64,000 nt of DNA from Kitasatospora cheerisanensis KCTC 2395 (GTDB taxonomy: Bacteria; Actinomycetota; Actinomycetes; Streptomycetales; Streptomycetaceae), in NCBI RefSeq assembly GCF_000696185.1, contig NZ_KK853997.1:7800001-7864000 (forward strand). The letters run 5' to 3'. The position numbers and the translations under genes are program-made. Shown here piece after piece: positions 8,958 to 18,437 of this stretch (the stretch's first letter is position 1; every line of letters starts with the position of its first letter). The notes under the pieces were generated by a model that was not told the DNA's origin, ran no database searches, and was given only the letters and a program-made list of their open reading frames with translations.

Positions 8958-10773
8958 CACCCCGCTGCGCCGCAGCCTGACGGCCCGTCTGCTCGCGCTC
9001 TCCGCACTGGTCTCGCTCTGCTCCATCGCCGCGACGGCCTGGCTGGCCGCCCGCACCACCACCGGCGCCATCAAACAGGAACAGACCCAGGCCATCGCCG
9101 ACCAGACCCGGATCTACCACCAGCTCCTCGGCTGGGCCGCCACCCACCCCGACTGGAACGGCGCCCAGGACACCGTCCGCCGACTCGCGGCCGCCACCGG
9201 GCAGCGCATCGTCCTCACCACCCCGCACGCCGAACCGGTCATCGACTCCGCCGCCCCGGCCGCGCCCCCGTCACCCGGCCCCGCCGCCGACCGGCCCGCG
9301 CCGCCCCGGACGCCCACCGCCATCGTCGACCCGCTCTCGGTCGACCTCGCGCTGCTGCCCGACGGGCCCGCCGACCGGATCGACGCCCGCGCGGCGGGCC
9401 CGTTCCGGCCCACCCCGGACGAGCACCGGGCCCGGCAGAACGACCTCCAGCAGCAGGCCGACTGCCTCCGCTCACTGCTCGGCATCGAGGCGACCGTCAC
9501 CGACGACCTCGCCGGACGGCCCCAACTGCGCACCGCCGACGGCCAAGTGCTCGGCCGGCGCTGCGAGACGCCCATGGTGGTCAGCGCCGCCGACCGCACC
9601 GAGACCGCCGCCCTCGCCGACCTCACCGGGCTCGTCAACGCCTGCCTGGCCCGCCGGCAGGCCCGGGCCGTCACCCTGACGCTGGGACCGGACGGCATCC
9701 CGACCGGCGAACCGCGCCAGGACCGGGCAGCCTCCGAATGCCTCACCAACGCCCGCCGCCAGCAACTCGTCCCGTACGTGGCGCCGCCCGTGCTGCTGTT
9801 CGTCGGCACCCCCGCCGACCCCGCCGGCCAGGCCCCCGTGCTGACCGCCGCCCACCCCGGGCGGGTCACCGAGGTCGCCGCGCTGGTGCTGGCCGTGACC
9901 GTCGCGGTCACCGTCGCGGTCGGACTGCGGCTCTCCCAACCGCTGCACGCGCTCACCCACGCCGCCCGGCGGATGGCCGACGGCGACCTCACCGCCCGGG
10001 TCCGGGTCACCGGCCGCAACGAGATCTCCGGACTCGCCGCCGCCTTCAACGCCATGGCCGAGCGGCGGCGGCAACTCGAGGACCTGCGCAAGGCCATGGT
10101 CGGCGACGTCGCGCACGAACTGCGCACCCCGCTCAGCAACATCCGCGGCTGGCTGGAGGCCGTCGAGGACGGCGTCGCCACCGCCGACCGCGCCCTGACG
10201 GGCTCGCTGCTCGAAGAGGCCATGCTGCTCCAGCACCTGATCGACGACCTGCGGGACCTCGCCGCCGCCGACGCCGGCGAACTGGTGCTGCACCCCGAAC
10301 CCGTCGACGTCGACGACCTGTTGACCCAGGTCGCCAACGCGCACGGGGCGCAGGCGAAGACCGCCGGCGTCACGCTGGCCGTCGAACCTTCACCCGCTGA
10401 TCCCTCGCCCGCCGGCCCCGAGGTCCTCGCCGATCCGGTCCGGCTGCGCCAGGCCCTCGGCAACCTGGTGTCCAACGCCGTCCGCCACACCCCGGCCGGC
10501 GGCGTCGTCACGCTGCGGGCCCGGGCCGCGGCCGGCGCCGTGCGGATCGAGGTCGCCGACACCGGGCACGGCATCGCCGCGGCGGACCTGCCGCTGGTGT
10601 TCGAACGGTTCTGGCGGGCCGACCGCTCCCGCAACCGGCAGACCGGCGGCAGCGGCCTCGGCCTGGCCATCGTCCGCAAACTCGTCGAACTCCACGACGG
10701 GACCGTGCAGGTGGCCAGCACCCCCGGAACCGGCTCGGTGTTCACCGTGACCCTGCCTGCGGCGGAATTCTGA
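8947..10773 (+). CDS. Two-component sensor histidine kinase
   Basis: 608 residues from a TTG start, supported by GGAGG eight bases upstream and the overlap with the regulator gene. Order: first membrane helix (about 10-35), a large extracytoplasmic sensor region (to about 310), second membrane helix (ALVLAVTVAVTVAVGL), HAMP domain (about 335-385), HisKA with phospho-acceptor His in DVAHELRTPLSN at about 390, and HATPase_c with NLVSNAVRHTP, DTGHGI and GGSGLGLAIV. The sensor region contains four cysteines spread over about 90 residues, possibly two disulfides. Ligand unknown. The stop codon forms the first bases of a LacI operator at 10771. Confidence 0.93.
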   Translation: MPRDTPLRRSLTARLLALSALVSLCSIAATAWLAARTTTGAIKQEQTQAIADQTRIYHQLLGWAATHPDWNGAQDTVRRLAAATGQRIVLTTPHAEPVIDSAAPAAPPSPGPAADRPAPPRTPTAIVDPLSVDLALLPDGPADRIDARAAGPFRPTPDEHRARQNDLQQQADCLRSLLGIEATVTDDLAGRPQLRTADGQVLGRRCETPMVVSAADRTETAALADLTGLVNACLARRQARAVTLTLGPDGIPTGEPRQDRAASECLTNARRQQLVPYVAPPVLLFVGTPADPAGQAPVLTAAHPGRVTEVAALVLAVTVAVTVAVGLRLSQPLHALTHAARRMADGDLTARVRVTGRNEISGLAAAFNAMAERRRQLEDLRKAMVGDVAHELRTPLSNIRGWLEAVEDGVATADRALTGSLLEEAMLLQHLIDDLRDLAAADAGELVLHPEPVDVDDLLTQVANAHGAQAKTAGVTLAVEPSPADPSPAGPEVLADPVRLRQALGNLVSNAVRHTPAGGVVTLRARAAAGAVRIEVADTGHGIAAADLPLVFERFWRADRSRNRQTGGSGLGLAIVRKLVELHDGTVQVASTPGTGSVFTVTLPAAEF

Positions 10774-10784
10774 GAGCGCTCTCG
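10771..10784. promoter_or_regulatory. LacI-type operator 1 (upstream of lacI)
   Basis: TGAGAGCGCTCTCG, with a perfect 12-bp palindrome GAGAGCGCTCTC. It overlaps the kinase stop codon and lies about 88 bp before the LacI-family GTG, consistent with autoregulation. Identical cores occur at 14874 and 15049. Confidence 0.75.
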
Positions 10785-10871
10785 GACGGGCCGGCGGGCG
10801 CTAGGCTGCTGGCAGCAGGAGCGCGATCACGGCCTGGTGCCTGGGCGTACGGCGGCGAAGAGGAGTGCACG

Positions 10872-11911
10872 GTGAGCGAGGCCGAGGCGGGAACGGGCGG
10901 ACGCCCCACCCTGGAGTCGGTGGCCGAGCTGGCCGGCGTCTCCCGGGCCACCGCCTCCCGGGTGGTCAACGGCGGCGCCGGCGTGCGCGCCGCGCTGCGG
11001 GACAAGGTCCAACGGGCCGTCGCCGAACTCGGCTACGTGCCCAACCTGGCCGCGCGCACCCTGGTCACCCGGCGCAACCGGGCGATCGGCGTGGTCGTCG
11101 CCGAACCCGAGGCCCGGTTCTTCTCCGACCCGTTCTTCGCCCAGCACCTGCGCGGCATCAGCCGCGAACTCGCCGCCGCCGACAACCAGATGGTGCTGCT
11201 GCTGGCCGAGGACGAGCGGGACCACGAGCGGATCGGCCGCTACCTGGCCGGCGGCCACGTCGACGGCGTGCTGCTGTTCTCGCTGCACCGCTCCGACCCC
11301 ACCCCGGAGACCGCCCAGCGCCTCGGCCTGCCGTTCGTGGTCGGCGGACGCCCCGGCTGGCCGGCGCCGAGTCCGACCGCGACCTGGTCTACATCGACAA
11401 CGACAACCGCGGCGGCGCCCGGCTCGCCGTCCAGCACCTGCGCTCGCTCGGCCGGGAGCGGATCGCCACCATCACCGGGCCGCTCGACCAGACCTCCTCG
11501 ATCGACCGCCTCGACGGCTACCGCGACCTGCTCCCCGACGGCGACGAGGACCTGATCGCCGTCGGCGACTTCACCGCCGACGGCGGCACCCGGGCGATGA
11601 CCGAACTGCTCGACCGGCGGCCGGACCTGGACGCGGTGTTCGCGGCCTCCGACTCGATGGCCTCCGGCGCGATCCGCGCGCTGCGCGCGGCCGGGCGGCG
11701 GATCCCCGAGGACGTCGCGGTGGTCGGCTTCGACGACGTCGAGTCGATCGCGGCCTGGACGGAGCCGCCGCTCACCACCGTCCGCCAGGAGATCGAGGAG
11801 ATGGGGCGGCTGATGACGCGTCAGCTGCTGCGCAGGCTCAACGACCCGGCGGCCTCGGCGCCGTCCTCGGTGATCATCCCGACCCACCTGGTGGTGCGGG
11901 AGTCCGCGTAG
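10872..11911 (+). CDS. LacI-family regulator of the beta-1,3-glucan locus (one-base break)
   Basis: Repressor expected to be about 346 residues. Helix-turn-helix at residues about 13-35 (TLESVAELAGVSRATASRVV), hinge at about 55-60 (AARTLV), then a periplasmic-binding-protein-like sugar domain ending in DVAVVGFDDVESIAAWTEP and the family C terminus. The frame shifts near 11363 by one missing base in a GCCGGCGCC context; the two halves join perfectly in homology (GGRPGW then AESDRDLVYIDNDN). Probably an assembly error rather than a pseudogene. A GTG start with GAGGAG upstream. Palindromic operators next to this gene, GH81 and the importer indicate it controls them. It is related to CebR but with a diverged operator, so the inducer is more likely a laminari-oligosaccharide (inference). 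Confidence 0.85.
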
Positions 11912-11916
11912 CGCGG

Positions 11917-11956
11917 CGCCTCCCGGGCCGGAGTGTTCCGCCGGGCCCGGGAGGCG
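11917..11956. terminator. Bidirectional terminator between lacI and GH81
   Basis: Perfect 13-bp inverted repeat: CGCCTCCCGGGCC (11917-11929) and GGCCCGGGAGGCG (11944-11956) with a 14-base loop, exactly between two convergent stop codons. No T-run, as usual in this group. Confidence 0.7.
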
Positions 11957-11964
11957 TCCGCAGG

Positions 11965-14837
11965 TCAGTCGAAGGGGAGCCGCAGCACCGAGGCGTTGCC
12001 CTGGGACTGGGTGGCGCCGGTGCGGAGTTGGGCCGGGGCGCTGCCGAGGGCGGGCCAGACCTCGATCCTGACGGTGCCGTTGCTCAGGTTGGCGAGCGGG
12101 CCGCCGGTGCTGGACTGGAGCCCGGCGGCGGTGGCGCCGTAGCGCTCCCAGCCGGGGACCGGGTCGGTGGCGAAGTACCGGTAGGTCTCGGTCCGGTCGA
12201 CGGTGCCGTTGCCGTCGAAGTCGTAGGAGACGCGGGCCTGCTGGGCCAGCGCGACGGTGGAGCCCGCGTCGACGTACAGGTCGAAGTCGGTGCTGCCGCC
12301 GGCCCGCAGGGTGCCGGTGAGGTGGCCGAGGGTGTACGTCACCGGCTGGTAGGGCGTGCCGTCGTGGTTGGCGCCGCCGCCGGACGGGATCGTGCTGCCG
12401 GTCGCGCCGGAGCCGAAGGCGGGGGAGAGGGTGCCGTCGGGCTGCAGGTACAGGGTGCCGGCGCGGGTCTGCGGGGCGGTGGGGGAGGCCGACGGCGAGG
12501 GGGACGAGGAGGCGGACGGGAGGGCGAGCCGGTGGCGCCGCCGGTGCCGCCGTCCGGCCTGCTGCCGCGTTCGGAGGCGGTGGAGCGGGCCGGGACGGTC
12601 AGCGCGTAGCCGTCGGAGAAGCGCACGGTGCGGGCGGCGGTGGTGTAGTTGTGCGCCACGTGGGTGCGGGTGGCGCCGTTCACGAAGACCGCGGCGGTGG
12701 GGGTGTCCGCGGTGGTGGCCGGGTCGAGCGTGCCGAGGGCGGCCAGGTCGTAGATCCAGTGGTAGGTGTGGGCCCGGGACTCGCCCTCCTCCGGGGTGTA
12801 GCCGGCGTTCCCGGCGTCCCAGTCGGCCTTCGCGGTGGCCGGGTCGGTCAGGGCCTCGGCCTCCCACAGCAGGTCGCGCCAGTCGGTGAACGCCCCGCCG
12901 TTGTTCGCCTTCAGCTCGGCCAGGTTGGCGGCCAGGTCGTCCTTCCGTCGCGCCAGGTAGAGCGAACCCGAGGTGACGGGAAGGAAGTTGATGCCGTGGA
13001 TCATGCCGGGCGCGGCCGTCCACCAGGTGGAGTAGGCGGCGCCGGAGCCCCAGATCATGCCGACCGTGGAGTGCTGGAAGGCGGCCGGGAAGACCCGGTG
13101 GTCGGCGTCGAACCAGTACTGCTGAACGGAGTTGGCCTCGGTGGTGTACAGGTAGACGCCGAGGTCGCGCAGCGCGGTGTCGCCGGTCGCGGCGCCGAAC
13201 AGCAGCAGGCCGGCGCTGAAGTTCAGCGACTCGGAGGAGGACTCCTCGTTGTTGCCCGCCGCGAACCCGGCGTGCCCGGACGCCCAGCCGTGGCCCGCGT
13301 ACGGGTCGAAGGTGCGCAGCCAGGGGAAGCGGGCGTCGGCGCGGTCGGTGTTGGCGGCGTCCTTGGCCAGCAGCTTGACCATGCCGCCCCACTGGGAGTC
13401 CGCCGCCCAGGCGGTGTCGTAGCGGGCGACGGTGGCGGCGGCCTGCACGAAGTAGCCGTAGTGGAAGTGGTGGTCGTTGAGTTCGGCGTCGGTGCCGTAG
13501 GAGGCCGGGTAGCCGATCAGGGTCTTCCAGGTGGAGTCGTACGCGAAGCCCGGTGAGCCGGTGCCCGCGAACCAGGTCTGCAGCTTGCCCTTGATCAGCC
13601 CGAGCAGCTTGTCGCGGGCCGCGGTGTCGCCCAACTGGTCGGCGACCGGCACGAGTTGGGCGAGGCGGCCGAGGGCCTTGCCGACCCAGTAGGTGTCGGT
13701 GGCGCCGCTGAACGGGTCGCTCGCGTCGGAGACCTGGTGCAGGTAGCCGTCGAGCGCGGCGCGGTCGTACCCGCCGACGTCGGGCAGCGAGGGCAGCACG
13801 CCGGTGACCGACTGCACGGTGGAGAAGGAGGAGCCCTGACGGACCTTCATGGTGCCGCGCGGGGAGGTGTAGGCGAGCGGGGTCAGCGCGTCCGGGGTGG
13901 CCTGCCACTGCTGCGGGTAGAGCGCGAGCAGGGTGCCGGCGGCGCTGCCCTCCTGGGCGGCGGTGGTGGCGGTGAAGGTGGTGGTGAGCCTGCCCGCGGC
14001 CTGGTCGTAGCTCCAGCCGACCTTGGTGTCGGTGACGAAGTTGTAGGCGTAGGTGCGGAACTGGGCCAGGTCGGCGGCGGAGGGCAGCAGCGCGACCGAG
14101 TAGTAGTCCTTGCCGCCGAGGTTCGCCGTCAGAGTGCTGCCGTTGACGCTCCAGCTGCTGCCGGTGGGCGCGAACAGGCCGTAGTGGTGGCCGCCGACGG
14201 TGATGCCGAGCACGCTGCCCTGGTTGCTGAAGACGGTGGGCGCCGAGGCGGTGGTGACCTGCGCGGCGCCGCCGGTGGCGTGCGCGTACACGTACGGCAG
14301 GCCGTGGCCGACGGTCGCGCTGAAGGTGTGCGCGCCGTCCGCCCAGTACGGGGTGACGGTCCAGTCCGACCAGCCGTCGACCTTGGTGTCGGGGGAGTTC
14401 AGGCCGGCCACGCCGAGGGTGAGGTCCCGGGCGTGGGTGTAGTCGTACTGGCGGCCGTCGGGGGTGATGGTCGGCGTGGTCGGGTAGCCGACCTCCAGGC
14501 CCGCGGCCTGCGCCTTGAAGGTCATCGGGTGGGCGTACAGGTTCTCCGAGTACGGGTTGCCCGCGTAGCGCTGGTAGATCAGCGAGGACCACCAGTCGTT
14601 GGTGGGGGCGGCCTGGCCGGCCAGCCGCGGGGTGACCTTCGGGGTGACGGGCGCGCCGTCGGAATTGCTCGGGCCGACGGCGCCGGCCGGGCGGGCGTCG
14701 CTGTAGCCGCCGAGGCCGACCCGGACGGTGGCGGCGGAGGCGGTGCCGGAGCCCAGGGCGGCGGTGAGGGTGGCCGCGGCGGCCAGCGCCAGCGTGGTGA
14801 GGGCGGCGGTGGGGCCGCGCAGGGAGCGGAGCTTCAT
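11965..14837 (-). CDS. Secreted GH81 endo-beta-1,3-glucanase with C-terminal accessory domain (one-base break)
   Basis: Extracellular endoglucanase cleaving laminarin-type beta-1,3-glucan; about 957 residues when repaired. Signal peptide ends near GTASA (about residue 35). The GH81 domain opens with PTNDWWSSLIYQRYAG and carries the DHHFHYGYF motif and the NNEESSSESLNF segment with the catalytic Glu residues. A Ser/Pro linker leads to a C-terminal beta-rich domain (about 130 residues, YLQPDGTLSPAFGSG onward), probably glucan-binding. The frame breaks near 12520 in the linker: one base is missing from a C-run, after which the accessory domain reads on to the stop at 11965. ATG at 14837 preferred (GAAGGTGG upstream). 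Divergent from the importer, with an operator 37 bp upstream. Confidence 0.87.
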
Positions 14838-14873
14838 GGTCGTGTCCACCTTCGAGTGGGGGCGGGCGGAGGA

Positions 14874-14887
14874 TGAGAGCGCTCTCA
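14874..14887. promoter_or_regulatory. LacI-type operator 2 (upstream of GH81)
   Basis: TGAGAGCGCTCTCA, a perfect 14-bp palindrome 37 bp before the GH81 start on the minus strand, in the divergent control region between GH81 and the importer. Confidence 0.8.
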
Positions 14888-15048
14888 GCCAGCGGACCGT
14901 ACGGGCGGGCCTGAAGGGGTGTCAACTGCCGTGGCGCAGACTGTTGCGTTCAGAAGTCGAAAGCCCAGCTCGCGGTCCGCCCGAGATTACGTTCAGGTTT
15001 CGAGGGCTTGACGGGGGAATCTCCGCCCGGCACTCTCTCGGCAGCGGT

Positions 15049-15062
15049 TGAGAGCGCTCTCA
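15049..15062. promoter_or_regulatory. LacI-type operator 3 (upstream of the ABC importer)
   Basis: A second perfect 14-bp copy of TGAGAGCGCTCTCA, 74 bp before the solute-binding-protein ATG. It differs from the CebR consensus (TGGGAGCGCTCCCA) by A for G at position 3 and the symmetrical change. Confidence 0.8.
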
Positions 15063-15135
15063 GAAATTCGGGCACCCACCGCTCCCTCGCTTTCGCACCC
15101 CGCCCACGCACCCGCCCCGCCCTGGAGGCCTTCGC

Positions 15136-16440
15136 ATGGCTACCCCGAGAGTCCGCCGCTCCACCGCTGCCCTCGGCAGCACCGTCCTCGCCACCGCGCT
15201 CCTGCTCAGCGCCTGCAGCTCCGGCGGCACCGGGTCCGCGGACTCCGCCGGCGGCAAGGTGACGCTCACGGTGGACCTGTTCGGCACCTTCGGGTTCAAG
15301 GAGGCCGGGCTGTACGACGAGTACGCGAAGCTCCACCCGAACATCACCATCAAGCAGACCGACACCCAGGACGAGGGCCAGTACTGGCAGGCGCTGCAGA
15401 CCAAGCTCGCGGGCGGCGGCGGCCTCGCCGACATCCAGGGCCTGGAGGTCGGCCGGGTGGCCGGCGTGGTGCAGAAGCAGGCCGACAAGTTCACCGACCT
15501 GAAGACCCTCGGCCTCGGCGACGTCAACGACGGCCTGGTGGAGTGGAAGGGCGCCGCGATCAGGACCGCCGACGGCAAGGTGCTCGGCGCGGGCACCGAC
15601 ATCGGCCCCGAGGCGATCTGCTACCGCACCGACCTGTTCAAGGCCGCCGGGCTGCCCACCGACCGCACCGAACTCGCCGCCAAGTGGTCCAGCTGGCAGG
15701 GCTACCTCGACCTCGGCAAGCAGTACGCCGCCAAGGCCGAGGCCGGCAACGCCTGGACCGACAGCGCCGCGGGCATGTTCACCGCCGAGGTCGGCCAGCA
15801 GAAGGTCCGCTACGCCGACGAGTCCGGCAAGCCCGTGTACGACAGCAGCCCGGCCGTGAAGACCGCCTGGGCCGACGCCACCGCGCTGGTCGCCGACGGC
15901 CTGTCCGCCAAGCTCGCCCAGTGGACGCCCGAGTGGAACAAGGCGTTCTCCACCGGCAGGTTCGCCACCCTCTCCTGCCCCGCCTGGATGATCGGCTACA
16001 TCAAGGGCCAGGCCGGCGACGCCGGCGCCGGAAAGTGGGACATCGCCCCCGGCCCCGGCCGGACCGGCAACTGGGGCGGCTCCTACCTGACCGTCCCGCG
16101 CACCGCCAAGCACCCCAAGGAGGCCGCCGAGCTGATCAAGTGGCTGACCGCCAAGGAGCAGCAGGCCACCCTGTTCACCAAGCAGGGCTCCTTCCCGTCC
16201 TCCACCGGCGCCCAGGACGCCATCAAGGACGCCACCGACGCGTACTTCAACAACGCGCCGATCGGCCGGATCTTCAGCGAGTCCGCCAAGGCCATGCCCG
16301 CCCAGGTGCTCGGCACCGACGACGGCGTGATCGGCAAGGCGTTCACCGACGCCCTCGGCGAGGTCGAGCGCACCGGCACCGCGCCCGACACCGCCTGGAA
16401 GCACGCCCTGGACAACGTCAAGAAGGCCAACGGCAACTGA
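15136..16440 (+). CDS. Extracellular sugar-binding lipoprotein of ABC importer (CebE-like)
   Basis: 434-residue family 1 solute-binding lipoprotein. The N terminus is a lipoprotein signal with lipobox LLSAC and modified Cys at residue 27, followed by a Ser/Gly tether. The mature part has the two-lobed fold of oligosaccharide binders related to CebE; WMIGYIKGQ and NWGGSYLTVP match the second lobe and the sugar-cleft region. First gene of a rightward operon with two permeases and a GH1 beta-glucosidase. Next to the GH81 glucanase, it most likely captures laminari-oligosaccharides, though cello-oligosaccharides cannot be excluded. No ATPase gene is present locally; Streptomyces sugar importers of this class share the MsiK ATPase encoded elsewhere. 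Confidence 0.9.
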   Translation: MATPRVRRSTAALGSTVLATALLLSACSSGGTGSADSAGGKVTLTVDLFGTFGFKEAGLYDEYAKLHPNITIKQTDTQDEGQYWQALQTKLAGGGGLADIQGLEVGRVAGVVQKQADKFTDLKTLGLGDVNDGLVEWKGAAIRTADGKVLGAGTDIGPEAICYRTDLFKAAGLPTDRTELAAKWSSWQGYLDLGKQYAAKAEAGNAWTDSAAGMFTAEVGQQKVRYADESGKPVYDSSPAVKTAWADATALVADGLSAKLAQWTPEWNKAFSTGRFATLSCPAWMIGYIKGQAGDAGAGKWDIAPGPGRTGNWGGSYLTVPRTAKHPKEAAELIKWLTAKEQQATLFTKQGSFPSSTGAQDAIKDATDAYFNNAPIGRIFSESAKAMPAQVLGTDDGVIGKAFTDALGEVERTGTAPDTAWKHALDNVKKANGN

Positions 16441-16532
16441 CGGGCCCTCGCCCCACGGTAGCCGAACCCCGCTGCCCCGTCCCGCCGTTCACCCGGCGGC
16501 GGGACGGGCCGCCCCGTCGAAGGACCCCGCCC

Positions 16533-17474
16533 ATGGCCCTCAGCTCCACCGCGCGGCTGCCCGCCGCCGAGCCCGCGAAGCGGCCCGCCCGCCCGGGCCG
16601 CCGACTCGCCCCGTACGGCTTCCTCGCCCCGTTCTTCGTGCTGTTCGCCGCGTTCGGGCTGTTCCCGCTGCTGTACACCGCCTGGGTGTCGCTGCACCGG
16701 GTCGAACTCCAGACCTCCGACCGGATGGACTGGCTCGGCCTGCAGAACTACACCCGGCTGCTCGACGACCCGTTCTTCTGGAACGCGCTGCGCAACACCT
16801 TCACCATCGGCGTGCTCTCCACCGTCCCCCAGCTGCTGATGGCGCTCGGCCTCGCCCACCTGCTCAACCACCGCCTGCGCGGCCGCGCCTTCTACCGGGT
16901 CGCGATGCTGATGCCGTACGCCACCTCGGTCGCCGCCGCCACCCTGGTGTTCGCCCAACTCTTCGGCCGCGACTACGGGCTGATCAACTGGGTGCTGAGC
17001 AGCACCGGCCTGCACCCGGTCGACTGGCAGGCCGGCACCTGGGCCTCGCAGCTCGGCGTCTCCACCATCGTCACCTGGCGCTGGACCGGCTACAACGCGC
17101 TGATCTACCTGGCCGGCATGCAGTCCATCCCCGGCGAGCTGTACGAGTCCGCGGCCGTCGACGGCGCCTCGCGCTGGCAGCAGTTCCGGCACGTCACCGT
17201 CCCCGGACTGCGCCCCACCATCGTGTTCACCGTGATCGTCTCCACCATCGGCGCCACCCAGCTGTTCGGCGAACCCCTGCTCTACGAGGGCAACTCCGGC
17301 GGCGGCATCTCGCACCAGTACCAGACCCTCGGCCTGTACCTGTACGAACAGGGCTGGACGTTCTTCCACCTCGGCCGGGCCGCCGCCGTCGCCTGGGTGA
17401 TGTTCCTGCTGATCGTGCTGCTCGCCCTGCTCAACGCGGCGATCGCCGCCCGCCGCAACCGTACGGACCGGTGA
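16533..17474 (+). CDS. Sugar ABC transporter permease, MalF/CebF-like
   Basis: 313-residue inner-membrane permease with six predicted helices, starting LAPFFVLFAAFGLFPLLYTAW. The EAA loop that contacts the ATPase reads ESAAVDGASRWQQFRHVTVP (near residue 208-227), the canonical form. It starts about 90 bp after the binding-protein gene with AGGA upstream, and ends four bases before the second permease. Confidence 0.92.
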   Translation: MALSSTARLPAAEPAKRPARPGRRLAPYGFLAPFFVLFAAFGLFPLLYTAWVSLHRVELQTSDRMDWLGLQNYTRLLDDPFFWNALRNTFTIGVLSTVPQLLMALGLAHLLNHRLRGRAFYRVAMLMPYATSVAAATLVFAQLFGRDYGLINWVLSSTGLHPVDWQAGTWASQLGVSTIVTWRWTGYNALIYLAGMQSIPGELYESAAVDGASRWQQFRHVTVPGLRPTIVFTVIVSTIGATQLFGEPLLYEGNSGGGISHQYQTLGLYLYEQGWTFFHLGRAAAVAWVMFLLIVLLALLNAAIAARRNRTDR

Positions 17475-17478
17475 CCCG

Positions 17479-18381
17479 ATGACCCACGTGACCACCCAGG
17501 CGCTCGACAAGCCGGCCGCGGGGAAGCGGAGTTCCGTGCGCGCCGGGGGCCGCAGGGCGCGCTCGCCGCTGCACGGCGGGCCGCTCGCGCACGCCGTGCT
17601 GATCGCCGCCACCCTGCTCGCGGTCCTCCCGTTCTACTGGACGCTGGTCGCCGCCAGCCGCTCCAACGCCGAACTCAGCGCCGCCACCCCCGCGTTGACC
17701 CCCGGGCCGAACCTGTTCCACCACATGGGCGAGGCACTCCGGCAGGCCGAGATCGGCAAGGCGCTGCTCAACTCGCTGCTGGTCTCCGGCACGGTCACCG
17801 CCGGCGTGGTGCTCTCCTCCACGCTCGCCGGCTTCGCCTTCGCCAAGCTGCGCTTCCGCGGTCGCGGCGCGCTGCTGGCGCTCACCGTCGGCACCATGAT
17901 GATCCCGCCGCAGCTCGGCGTGATCCCGCTGTTCATGGTCATCGCCCGGCTCGACCTGCAGAACAAGCTGCCCTCGGTGATCCTGCCCTCGCTGGTCTCC
18001 GCGTTCGGCGTGTTCTTCATGCGCCAGTACCTGGTGCAGGCTCTGCCGGACGAACTGGTCGAGGCCGGCCGGACGGACGGCGCCTCGCTGCTGCGGATCT
18101 TCCGCTCGATCGTGCTGCCCGTCGCCCGCCCCGGCATGGCCGTGCTCGGCATGCTCACCTTCATGGCCACCTGGAACGACTTCTTCTGGCCGATCGTCGC
18201 GCTCAGCTCCCAGAACCCCACCGTGCAGGTCGCGTTGAAGTCGCTCGGCCAGGGCTACGTCCCCGACCAGTCCGTGGTGATGGCCGGCACCCTGATCGGC
18301 ACGCTGCCCGTCCTGCTGGTGTTCGCCCTGCTCGGCCGGCAGATCGTCGGCGGCATCATGCAGGGCGCGGTCAAGGGCTGA
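17479..18381 (+). CDS. Sugar ABC transporter permease, MalG/CebG-like
   Basis: 300-residue partner permease with six predicted helices and the EAA loop EAGRTDGASLLRIFRSIVLP around residue 195. The ATG is four bases after the stop of the first permease, indicating tight coupling. Together they form the channel for the oligosaccharide captured by the upstream lipoprotein. Confidence 0.92.
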   Translation: MTHVTTQALDKPAAGKRSSVRAGGRRARSPLHGGPLAHAVLIAATLLAVLPFYWTLVAASRSNAELSAATPALTPGPNLFHHMGEALRQAEIGKALLNSLLVSGTVTAGVVLSSTLAGFAFAKLRFRGRGALLALTVGTMMIPPQLGVIPLFMVIARLDLQNKLPSVILPSLVSAFGVFFMRQYLVQALPDELVEAGRTDGASLLRIFRSIVLPVARPGMAVLGMLTFMATWNDFFWPIVALSSQNPTVQVALKSLGQGYVPDQSVVMAGTLIGTLPVLLVFALLGRQIVGGIMQGAVKG

Positions 18382-18437
18382 CCCGGATCCGGCTTGCTTT
18401 GCTGATGCACCCTCAACTCCTCCGGATGGAACCCGAC

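Noticed and set aside
10872..11911. Programmed frameshifting or pseudogenisation of the LacI regulator
   Set aside because: No slippery heptamer or stimulatory structure is evident, and the same one-base-missing pattern occurs in many unrelated genes; an assembly error is simpler.
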